Positions 1-6,004 of a stretch of 16,590 nucleotides of DNA are shown piece by piece. Both the position numbers and the translations under genes were made by a program. The stretch spans positions 1 to 16,590 of the forward strand of contig DUVG01000026.1 of the NCBI GenBank assembly GCA_012841175.1, in the 5' to 3' direction. The stretch is from Clostridium sp. Lineage in GTDB: Bacteria; Bacillota; Clostridia; Acetivibrionales; Acetivibrionaceae. The notes below the pieces were generated by a model. The model saw only the letters and a list, made by a program, of their open reading frames with translations. It did not search any database and was not told the DNA's origin. Within the stretch, counting starts at the first letter, position 1. Each line of letters begins with the position of its first letter.

Positions 1-10
1 ACTTATATTA

Positions 11-1306
11 TTACAATGGAAAATCAGAATCTTTTTTAATATGCTTAAAAGTCTTTACCCTTTTTGCATAATCATCTACAATATGTCCCTGTCCAATAAC
101 CTTATATTTATAAATTAAAAGACCGTCTAGTCCCACAGGACCTCTTGAATGGATTTTAGAAGTACTTATACCTACTTCAGCACCAAATCCATATCTAAAT
201 CCATCACTAAACCTTGTTGAACAATTCCAAAATACATTACCTGAATCTACTAACGTCATAAACATAGTTGCATCATCTTTATCATCAGTAATAATACTAT
301 CAGTGTGACCTGAACCAAAATTATTGATATGATCAATAGCTTCTTGAATATCATTTACTATTTTTATAGAAAGCTTGTAGTCTAAATATTCAGTCTTCCA
401 ATCATCGTCAGTAGCTGGTAAAACAGATATAATTTCTTGAGTTTTTTGACATCCAACTAAATCTACATTCTTCTCATCAAGAGCTTTTTTAAGCTCTGGC
501 AATACTTTAGATGCCACATTTTTATGAACTAATAAAGTCTCAGTTGCATTACATACTGCAACGTATTGGGTTTTTGAATCCACTACAATTTTTAACGCCA
601 TATCAATTTGGGCATGTTCATCAATATAGCAGTGGCAAATACCATCTGCATGCCCCATAACAGGTATTCTTGAATTGTCCATAATATATCTTACAAACTC
701 ATTTGAACCACGCGGAATGATAAGATCTATATACTCATCCATCTTTAGCATTTCTTTAACATCTTCCCTGGTTTCTAAAAGACAAACCCAACCTGAAGGA
801 ATTCCTGCTTTTTCTGTGGCATCAGCGATAATATCTGCTAGAATACGGTTGGTGTTTCTTGCTTCAGAACCACCCTTTAACAATACCCCATTACCGCTTT
901 TTAAACACAAAGTAGAAATTTGAACAAGAGCATCTGGCCTTGATTCAAAAATTACACCTATAACTCCAATTGGACATGTGACTTTATATAAATCCAGTCC
1001 TTGGTCAAGTTCTGTAGAAAACACAGTCTTTCCTACAGGGTCCTCTAATTTTATAAGGCTGTTTATTCCATCAACAACATCTTTTATTTTTGCATCATCA
1101 AATTTTAACCTTTTTAAAAGTGGTGCAGCCAAGTTTTCTTCTTCACTTCTTTTTAAATCCTCAGCATTAGCTTTTATTATTTCATCTTTTCTATCCATAA
1201 GTGCCTTGGCAATTTGGGCTAATGCCTGGTTTTTCAGCTGGGTACTTGCTGCAGCTAACTTGACAGATGCTTTTTTCACATTAAAGGCTAATTCATTTAA
1301 CAACAT
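11..1306 (-). CDS. proA: Gamma-glutamyl phosphate reductase (glutamate-5-semialdehyde dehydrogenase)
   Basis: Second step of proline synthesis: cytoplasmic, NADPH-dependent reduction of L-glutamyl 5-phosphate to glutamate 5-semialdehyde. The 431-residue product has the usual ProA length and an aldehyde dehydrogenase fold. Visible marks are the IFESRPDA segment (119-126), the LLKGGSEA loop (142-149), the catalytic Cys at about 252 in AVCNATETLLVH, and the C-terminal FGSGHTDSI block that is diagnostic of ProA. The ATG follows a GAGGAG Shine-Dalgarno with about six bases between, and the gene is complete, ending just inside the left edge. It has its own promoter (1340-1368). proB, normally directly upstream in a proBA operon, is not there: the upstream neighbour is an unrelated small gene. 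proB or proC could lie beyond the left edge. Confidence 0.96.
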   Translation of the reverse strand: MLLNELAFNVKKASVKLAAASTQLKNQALAQIAKALMDRKDEIIKANAEDLKRSEEENLAAPLLKRLKFDDAKIKDVVDGINSLIKLEDPVGKTVFSTELDQGLDLYKVTCPIGVIGVIFESRPDALVQISTLCLKSGNGVLLKGGSEARNTNRILADIIADATEKAGIPSGWVCLLETREDVKEMLKMDEYIDLIIPRGSNEFVRYIMDNSRIPVMGHADGICHCYIDEHAQIDMALKIVVDSKTQYVAVCNATETLLVHKNVASKVLPELKKALDEKNVDLVGCQKTQEIISVLPATDDDWKTEYLDYKLSIKIVNDIQEAIDHINNFGSGHTDSIITDDKDDATMFMTLVDSGNVFWNCSTRFSDGFRYGFGAEVGISTSKIHSRGPVGLDGLLIYKYKVIGQGHIVDDYAKRVKTFKHIKKDSDFPL

Positions 1307-1339
1307 AAATATCTCCTCACAGCTGTTTTATTTTACACG

Positions 1340-1368
1340 ATTATAACATATCATAGCAATAGCTGCAA
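1340..1368 (-). promoter_or_regulatory. Sigma-A promoter of proA (extended -10)
   Basis: On the minus strand the -35 element is TTGCAG (1368-1363), followed by a 17-base spacer and a perfect TATAAT (1345-1340). A TG one base upstream of the -10 (TGT-TATAAT) makes it an extended -10 promoter, which offsets the weak -35. The predicted transcript begins near 1333, about 27 bases before the proA ATG, so proA can be expressed independently of the gene upstream. Confidence 0.7.
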
Positions 1369-1417
1369 GCAGGGAGTGTTTTCGCTGTAATAACAGCTAT
1401 GGCTTATCTAAACTTTA

Positions 1418-1735
1418 TTATGACCTGCTTAGTGAATCAATATCTCTGGAGGTTTTTTCATCAACATCAGTTTTACAACAGTCTTCACCTTGAACATTAC
1501 GAGATTCTACTTTAGACGCTTCCATTACTTTTTCCATAATTATATCTTTAATTTCATCTGTAGTTTCTTCAAGGGAAAATGTACTTTTTATTTCTTCTAA
1601 AAGCTTTTTCTCTGAAATTTCTGCTAAGTCTATGTCTAGACATTTATCGTCTGTGCACAACCTAAATAAAGCTTTGTATTCATAATTGTCCTCTGTAATA
1701 TTTAAGTTTACCACTTTTAAATCTTTACACTTCAT
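1418..1735 (-). CDS. Small hypothetical protein, acidic, Cys-containing
   Basis: Not recognised. The product is 105 residues, with no signal peptide or membrane segment, and is rich in Glu, Asp, Lys and Ser. The first half reads as a beta-rich module (KVVNLNITEDNYEYKALFR) with a paired-cysteine stretch (LCTDDKCLDIDL, Cys 27 and Cys 33). The second half is strongly charged, probably helical (residues 43-75), and carries an adjacent Cys pair (DCCKTD, about 86-87) before a Ser/Asp-rich tail. The four clustered cysteines could bind a metal or form disulfides, but this is inference. The start is well supported: ATG with AGGAGG five to six bases upstream. It is divergent from the spore lipoprotein gene and lies upstream of proA, with no clear terminator between. 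Confidence 0.75.
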   Translation of the reverse strand: MKCKDLKVVNLNITEDNYEYKALFRLCTDDKCLDIDLAEISEKKLLEEIKSTFSLEETTDEIKDIIMEKVMEASKVESRNVQGEDCCKTDVDEKTSRDIDSLSRS

Positions 1736-1913
1736 ATTATTCCTCCTGTACTAATTATTTATAATTGATAATATACCACCCTATTAATATATTAAAACAA
1801 ATATCTATTAAATTGTTAATTTTTTTTAAAATTCAATGGAAATTATTAAATCTACATTTTTCCAATATAAAATAATATAAATTGAGAAGAATAATTTTGG
1901 AGGTGTTTATAAT

Positions 1914-2546
1914 ATGAAAAATAAATTTTTTAAAGTATCTTTAGCAGTGTTTTTAGTAGCATGCGCACTAGCTATTACATTTGTAGGATGCGCACAACCA
2001 GATAAAAACCAACAAAACCAAACTGAATTGTTCCCAGAAAGAGATGTACCAGGTGTACCAGGCGAAAACATGGGAACAACCCCTAGACCTGGAAATAGAA
2101 ACCTTTTAAATGATAGTCTTCCTAATAATAGTCTTCGTAGCGAGGAAAAAACACCACAAGCTAATGATGGTAGAAATGTAACTGGGTTAGACGATCAAAC
2201 GCCTATGCAAGAAGCAAGTTTTGACAAAGAAAGAGCAGACAAAATAGTTAACCAACTTAACAAAATTGAGGGTATTGACGAAATCAATGCAATTGTAAAT
2301 GGAAATACCGCTGTTGTTGTCTATACTCTAAAAAACACTAAAAATACTGAAGATAATATAGACAGCATGATAGAAGAAAAAGTTAAAAATGCGGACAAGT
2401 CAATAACTAAAGTTGAAATAAGTCATTCTGACAGTGCAATGACAAAAATCAAAGAACTAACAAACAACATTAGAGAAAACAAACCTGTAGAAGAATTAAA
2501 TAATATCTTTGAACAGTTAATGCGTACTATAAATCCACGAAGTTAA
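1914..2546 (+). CDS. YhcN/YlaJ-type sporulation lipoprotein
   Basis: Predicted membrane-anchored lipoprotein of 210 residues. A Lys-rich N-terminus and hydrophobic stretch (8-24) lead to a lipobox, VGC-A, with the lipidated Cys at 26; the -3 residue is Phe, which is less usual than Leu. A disordered Pro/Asn-rich linker (about 28-105) follows. The C-terminal domain (about 107-205) matches the Spore_YhcN_YlaJ pattern: a helix with DKERADKIVNQLNKIEGIDE, then strands INAIVNGNTAVVVYTL, then a Lys/Glu helix and VEISHSDS. Members of this family are spore inner-membrane or germination-linked lipoproteins, and in Bacilli one is encoded inside the spoVA2mob operon. Here it stands convergent to the spoVA-type operon and shares its terminator. 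The ATG has GGAGGTG about nine bases upstream. Family assignment is from memory of the domain pattern. Confidence 0.85.
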   Translation: MKNKFFKVSLAVFLVACALAITFVGCAQPDKNQQNQTELFPERDVPGVPGENMGTTPRPGNRNLLNDSLPNNSLRSEEKTPQANDGRNVTGLDDQTPMQEASFDKERADKIVNQLNKIEGIDEINAIVNGNTAVVVYTLKNTKNTEDNIDSMIEEKVKNADKSITKVEISHSDSAMTKIKELTNNIRENKPVEELNNIFEQLMRTINPRS

Positions 2547-2582
2547 TTACTCATTATTTTAAATTTTAAAATATAATTAAAT

Positions 2583-2619
2583 TGTGATGCAAATTATTTA
2601 TTGTAAGATTTGCATCACA
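2583..2619. terminator. Hairpin terminator between convergent sporulation genes
   Basis: A perfect 11-bp inverted repeat, TGTGATGCAAA (2583-2593) and TTTGCATCACA (2609-2619), encloses a 15-base loop. It sits between the ends of the lipoprotein gene (plus) and the DUF1657 gene (minus). AT-rich sequence flanks both sides, with the better T-rich tail on the plus strand, so it probably ends both transcripts. Confidence 0.75.
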
Positions 2620-2631
2620 TTTATTTAATTA

Positions 2632-2838
2632 TTATTGCTGTCTGTATTGTGGTTCCTGCTCCTGGATATATTGCTGTCTTCCCTTTAATTGTATAAGTGC
2701 ATCATCAAGATTGTTTGCTATTTGCAAAAATGTCTGCTTAGCTTGTTCATCCTGTGTTTCAAGGGCAAAGGTTTTCATAGTTGCAGCAGCACTTTGAATA
2801 CCTGTTATAGCCTGTTGCATTTGGGTTTCTACCGTCAT
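2632..2838 (-). CDS. DUF1657 family spore protein (distal copy)
   Basis: A 68-residue protein of the DUF1657 family, predicted to form a two-helix hairpin. It begins MTVETQMQQAITGI, carries the family-like core MKTFALETQDEQAKQTF (about 22-38), and ends in a Gln-rich tail with EPQYRQQ. It is the last gene of the spoVA-type operon, 29 bases after spoVAEb, with GGAGGTGATTAG directly before an ATG. It is a paralogue of the first gene of the same operon (5661-5867), which has the same length, the same MTV start and the same EPQYR ending. DUF1657 proteins are known companions of spoVA2-type operons; their biochemical role is not established. Confidence 0.9.
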   Translation of the reverse strand: MTVETQMQQAITGIQSAAATMKTFALETQDEQAKQTFLQIANNLDDALIQLKGRQQYIQEQEPQYRQQ

Positions 2839-2867
2839 CTAATCACCTCCCCTCTTTTTTTAAGTAA

Positions 2868-3221
2868 TCATCCTTTAGGTCTAAAAATTAGAGAACTCAT
2901 AAACCCAAAAATTATTGCAGATGAAATACCTGCACTGGTAACTTCAAAAATACCTGTAAGTACTCCTACAATTCCTGTATTTTCAGCCTCTGAAAGAGCA
3001 CCTCTTACCAAAGAATATCCAAAACTACTTATTGGAACTGAAGCTCCAGCTCCTGCAAATTTAACAAGAGGCTCATAAAGTCCTAAACCGCCTAAAATTG
3101 CTCCTAAAACAACAAAGATACACATAGTATGTGCAGGAGTAAGTTTAAAGCCGTCCATTAGAACTTGTCCAATTGCACAAATAAGCCCTCCAATTAGAAA
3201 CGCCCAAATAATACTCTGCAT
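2868..3221 (-). CDS. spoVAE: Stage V sporulation protein AE (SpoVAEb type)
   Basis: Integral protein of the spore inner membrane, part of the SpoVA machinery that moves dipicolinic acid into the forespore and out at germination. The 117 residues are almost wholly hydrophobic, with three to four membrane helices (about 4-24, 32-50, 55-75, 88-112). It shows the family motifs GGLICAIGQV, LGLYEPLVKFAGAGASVPI and GVLTGIFEVTSAGISSAI, and is visibly homologous to SpoVAC encoded two genes upstream. A TTG six bases further upstream (3227) would give 119 residues, but it lies only three bases from the GGAGG. The ATG used here has a nine-base spacing, so it is preferred. The Shine-Dalgarno abuts the spoVAD stop codon, typical of tight coupling in an operon. 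Confidence 0.93.
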   Translation of the reverse strand: MQSIIWAFLIGGLICAIGQVLMDGFKLTPAHTMCIFVVLGAILGGLGLYEPLVKFAGAGASVPISSFGYSLVRGALSEAENTGIVGVLTGIFEVTSAGISSAIIFGFMSSLIFRPKG

Positions 3222-3237
3222 TTTCAAAAACCTCCTT

Positions 3238-4239
3238 TTACATTTCTATAGATACCGCATGGGCAACGCATGGAATTGATTCTTTTTGTTGATATGACAT
3301 AGGTGACAATAATGCACCTGTTGCAACCACCAGTATTTTTTTAAGTTCACCTTTTTTCATTTTATTTATAAAATGTCCATAGGTAGTCACTGCTGCACAT
3401 CCACATCCACTTCCCCCTGAAAAAACAGACTGTTCATCCTTATATATAATCATGCCACAGTCGGTGAACTTTTCTTCTGGAAAATTAATACCATGTTTTT
3501 TTAATAATTCTACAGCAAGGTCATGTCCTACCCTTCCTAAATCTCCTGTGGCAATAACATCATAATAGGACAAATCAATATTTAAGTCCCTTACATGGGC
3601 TGTAATTGTATCCACTGCTGCTGGTGCCATGGCTGCTCCCATATTAAATGGATCAGAAAGGCCCATATCCACAACACGCCCAATAGTGGCACATACAACT
3701 CTTGGGCCTTCTCCTTCCTGTGCAACTATAGCTGCCCCAGCACCTGTAACTGTCCACTGTGCAGTAGGGGGTTTTTGTGCTCCATACTCTGTAGGATATC
3801 TATACTGTTTTTCACATGCTGCATTATGGCTAGAGGTAGCCGCTAGAGCGTTTTTTGCAAATTTAGTATCCACCAAAAGAGAGGCTAGAGCCAACCCTTC
3901 CATAGAACTTGAGCAGGCACCATAAATACCTAAGTAGGGAATCCCTAATGTGCGTGCAGCAAAACTACTTGATATTATCTGATTTATTAAATCTCCACTA
4001 AAAAAAAATTGAACATCTTCTTTTTTGATTCCAGCCTTTTTTATGGCTATCTCACAAGCATGTTCCAATAACTTTCTTTCTGCCTTTTCATAACTATCTT
4101 GTCCAAGCCATAAATCTTCAGTAAACATATCAAAGTCATCAGCTAAGGCACAGTTTGATTCAAAAGGTCCTCCAACAGCTGCATTCCCTATAATAACAGG
4201 TTTAGACTCAAAAATCCATGTTTGACGACCCTGCAACAA
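3238..4239 (-). CDS. spoVAD: Stage V sporulation protein AD
   Basis: Thiolase-fold protein that binds dipicolinic acid at the outer face of the spore inner membrane. The 333-residue length is normal. It opens with WIFESKPVIIGNAAVGGPFE and keeps the family segments YGACSSSMEGLALA (about 112-125), ATSSHNAACEKQYRYP, PTAQWTVTGAGAAIV, TGDLGRVGHDLA, and GSGCGCAAV near the end. The start is a TTG directly after the spoVAC TAA (TAA-TTG-TTG); GGAGG lies seven bases upstream inside the last spoVAC codons, and no ATG is available, so translation is very probably coupled to spoVAC. The second TTG, three bases on, is an alternative start. The order spoVAC-spoVAD-spoVAEb is the core found in all SpoVA operons. 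Confidence 0.95.
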   Translation of the reverse strand: MLQGRQTWIFESKPVIIGNAAVGGPFESNCALADDFDMFTEDLWLGQDSYEKAERKLLEHACEIAIKKAGIKKEDVQFFFSGDLINQIISSSFAARTLGIPYLGIYGACSSSMEGLALASLLVDTKFAKNALAATSSHNAACEKQYRYPTEYGAQKPPTAQWTVTGAGAAIVAQEGEGPRVVCATIGRVVDMGLSDPFNMGAAMAPAAVDTITAHVRDLNIDLSYYDVIATGDLGRVGHDLAVELLKKHGINFPEEKFTDCGMIIYKDEQSVFSGGSGCGCAAVTTYGHFINKMKKGELKKILVVATGALLSPMSYQQKESIPCVAHAVSIEM

Positions 4240-4719
4240 TTACATCCCTCCTAATGCTTCAATTGTCAGTTTAATAATGGCCACAACAAAGGCTGAAAAA
4301 ACACCAAATACAATAACCGGCCCTGCAATTTTAAACATATTACCCCCTACTCCTAACACAAATCCTTCAGTTCTATGCTCTAAAGCAGCTGAAGTAACAG
4401 TATTGGCAAACCCAGTAACAGGCACTGCAGTCCCTGCCCCTGCCCACTGAGCAATATGGTCATAAAAGCCCAAAGATGTAATAAGTGCTGAAGTAAAAAT
4501 CAGTACTGCCACAGTAGGATTAGATGCAGTTTCTTCGGTAAATCCAAAATAGTTCATAAATACCATCTTAATTACCTGTCCAATTGTGCATATAAATCCT
4601 CCAACCAAAAATGCTTTGACCGTGTTTTTTATTATAGGGCGTTTAGGCTCTTTAGACTTAGCCAATTGTTGATATTCCTGCTGAGTTGGAGTAAGCTTTT
4701 TCTTCTTTTTATTTGACAT
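4240..4719 (-). CDS. spoVAC: Stage V sporulation protein AC
   Basis: Polytopic spore inner-membrane protein; in Bacillus subtilis SpoVAC acts as a mechanosensitive channel for dipicolinic acid release. The 159-residue product has a Lys-rich cytoplasmic N-terminus (KKKKKLTPTQQEYQ), then membrane helices at about 33-52, 68-86, 98-118 and 130-155. Family motifs include VGGFICTIGQV, LGFYDHIAQWAGAGTAVPVTGFAN and EGFVLGVGGNMFKIAGPVI. A GTG at 4728 opens the frame nine bases earlier, but it is part of the Shine-Dalgarno itself (AAGGTGG). The ATG at 4719 has a five-base spacing and is the better start. It follows the DUF421 gene by 69 bases and abuts spoVAD with no gap. Confidence 0.95.
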   Translation of the reverse strand: MSNKKKKKLTPTQQEYQQLAKSKEPKRPIIKNTVKAFLVGGFICTIGQVIKMVFMNYFGFTEETASNPTVAVLIFTSALITSLGFYDHIAQWAGAGTAVPVTGFANTVTSAALEHRTEGFVLGVGGNMFKIAGPVIVFGVFSAFVVAIIKLTIEALGGM

Positions 4720-4788
4720 ATTATCCACCTTCTAAATATATATTTAAACCTTCACCTTAGGTAAATGTCTTTATCAGAAATTTATTTT

Positions 4789-5649
4789 TTATTTTAATAA
4801 ATAAGGTTCTAGTTTTTCCTTTAACTCTTTTAATTTTTGTTCATTTTTTTGATACATATTTTTAGCATCCTCATTTTTGGTTTCAAGTGCATATTTCATA
4901 AAATCAGCGTGACATTTTTCTATATCTGCATACAACATTTCCTTAACTTTTGGCTGTGGTGTATTTATCATATCGTCAAAAAGATCAACGTATAAATCCC
5001 CAGATGAATCCACCTGCCCTATAAAAACATTATCAATAGATACTCCCATTTTATCCAGCTGAGTTTTTAACCAATTTTGATTAAGCCCTAAAGATGTCAA
5101 AGGACCGTTTAAAGGAGTTCCATCTAATATCACCGTTTGTGGTTCTGATTTAGGGGCAACTTTTTTACCAATGTCATGAGGAGTTAAAGGCTTTTTATCA
5201 CTTTTCATAAGTACATTTATTTCACCATTTGATTCCATAAGTGCAAATTCCACATCAGCTAAGTTAAAAACATTTTTTCTTCTTAAATCTCTTAAAAGTT
5301 CTTCTCCTGTTATTCTTGCTTTAAGTAAATTCTCTTCCATGATTTTTCCATTTTTTATAATTACTGTTCCTTTTCCATTTACAACATCATGAATCCATTT
5401 ACTTTTTATTGAAAGATAATCTATTGCAATAGGCAGTATAACCCACCCTCCTAAAGCAATAAAACCAAAGGCAAGGTTTTTAATAACTTTTGTTGATATT
5501 AAAGCAGATATAACTGCAATAACTATATAACTCATAAAAGTAAAGGGAGTTACACTTGCCATGTTTTTTTTGCCTAAAATTCTAGCTGAAAATAAAACTA
5601 AAATAAATAGTGACAAAGTTCTTAATAGAATTTCAATCCATTCCTGCAT
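4789..5649 (-). CDS. 2Duf-like membrane protein: DUF421 (YetF family) with a DUF1657-like tail
   Basis: Predicted inner-membrane protein of 286 residues. Three membrane helices (about 6-26, 34-54, 58-78) lead into the DUF421/YetF cytoplasmic module (about 90-228), with GKGTVIIKNGKIMEENL, ITGEELLRDLRRKNVFNLADVEFA, and a second beta unit beginning TVILDGTPLNGPL. The last 50 residues are a charged helical hairpin containing MKYALETKNEDAKNMY (251-266), which resembles MKTFALETQDEQAKQTF of the separate DUF1657 protein. That DUF421-plus-DUF1657 layout is the one described for 2Duf of the Bacillus spoVA2mob operon, a protein linked to spore wet-heat resistance and inner-membrane properties. It lies 11 bases after the first DUF1657 gene and upstream of spoVAC. 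DUF421 is clear; the tail assignment rests on short-motif resemblance. Confidence 0.88.
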   Translation of the reverse strand: MQEWIEILLRTLSLFILVLFSARILGKKNMASVTPFTFMSYIVIAVISALISTKVIKNLAFGFIALGGWVILPIAIDYLSIKSKWIHDVVNGKGTVIIKNGKIMEENLLKARITGEELLRDLRRKNVFNLADVEFALMESNGEINVLMKSDKKPLTPHDIGKKVAPKSEPQTVILDGTPLNGPLTSLGLNQNWLKTQLDKMGVSIDNVFIGQVDSSGDLYVDLFDDMINTPQPKVKEMLYADIEKCHADFMKYALETKNEDAKNMYQKNEQKLKELKEKLEPYLLK

Positions 5650-5660
5650 AATATCACCTA

Positions 5661-5867
5661 TTAATTTCCTCTATATTGGGGTTCTTCAAATTCTAAAGTT
5701 TGAAGCCTTTTTTCCATATCTTTTACTATATCCTCTACAGTGCTTAGTGCTCCATTAAAAAGGTTTTTTGTTTCTTCATCTTGTGATTTTATTGAATATA
5801 TTCCCAAAGTTCCTTGAATGCCTTTTAAACTTGCTAAAGTTTCTTTAACTTGTGAAGCAACAGTCAA
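5661..5867 (-). CDS. DUF1657 family spore protein (first operon gene)
   Basis: Lead gene of the spoVA-type operon, coding for a 68-residue predicted helical hairpin: MTVASQVKETLASLKG, then IKSQDEETKNLFNGALS, then a charged helix ending EEPQYRGN. The frame can be opened at a TTG nine bases earlier (5876), but that codon touches the GGAGG (5881-5877) with no spacing. The TTG at 5867 has a nine-base spacing and yields a protein beginning MTV, with the same length as its paralogue at the far end of the operon (MTVETQ). The start was moved for these two reasons. It ends 11 bases before the DUF421 gene. A non-ATG start suggests modest translation of this first cistron. Confidence 0.85.
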   Translation of the reverse strand: MTVASQVKETLASLKGIQGTLGIYSIKSQDEETKNLFNGALSTVEDIVKDMEKRLQTLEFEEPQYRGN

Positions 5868-5892
5868 TTTAATCAACCTCCGATTTTAAGTT

Positions 5893-5922
5893 TATTATTG
5901 CACTAATTGTCATTTTTAATCC
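5893..5922 (-). promoter_or_regulatory. Possible sigma-G-type promoter of the spoVA-like operon
   Basis: Upstream of the first DUF1657 gene the minus strand reads GGATTA (5922-5917), 17 bases, then AATAATA (5899-5893). This is near the forespore sigma-G pattern (GnATR and CATnnTA), which controls spoVA operons in Bacillus. The -10 differs at its first base and the -35 at one. The predicted start would be a few bases before the Shine-Dalgarno. In AT-rich DNA such a match is weak, and it is offered only because the operon is expected to be sigma-G dependent. Confidence 0.25.
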
Positions 5923-5951
5923 ATTTTAATAACATGTAATATTTGGAGTCC

Positions 5952-5988
5952 AAAAAAAAACTGCTGCACTAATATTTTAGTACAGCAG
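5952..5988 (-). terminator. Intrinsic terminator of the cel9 gene
   Basis: Read on the minus strand just after the cellulase stop: stem CTGCTG-T-ACTAA, loop AATA, stem TTAGT-G-CAGCAG (12 pairs, one G-U), followed at once by nine T residues (5960-5952). This is a textbook rho-independent terminator. Its stem sequence is closely related to the terminator at 10291-10329. Confidence 0.93.
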
Positions 5989-6004
5989 CTCTGATTTACT
6001 TAAA

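Noticed and set aside
675..1346. Plus-strand open frames opposite proA
   Set aside because: They lie wholly or almost wholly antisense to a clear full-length ProA, have no ribosome site, and their residues show no family pattern.
1383..1400. GCTGT-AATA-ACAGC hairpin after the small hypothetical gene
   Set aside because: Only five base pairs with no T-run on the minus strand, so it is not convincing as a terminator; it lies just upstream of the proA promoter.
2689..3078. Plus-strand frame across the DUF1657 and spoVAE genes
   Set aside because: It spans two well supported minus-strand genes and has no ribosome site; it is the complement of hydrophobic coding sequence.
3595..3925. Two plus-strand frames inside spoVAD, one of them Cys-rich
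   Set aside because: Both are shadows of the strongly conserved SpoVAD frame. The many Cys codons come from reading Ala/Gly/Thr codons on the other strand.
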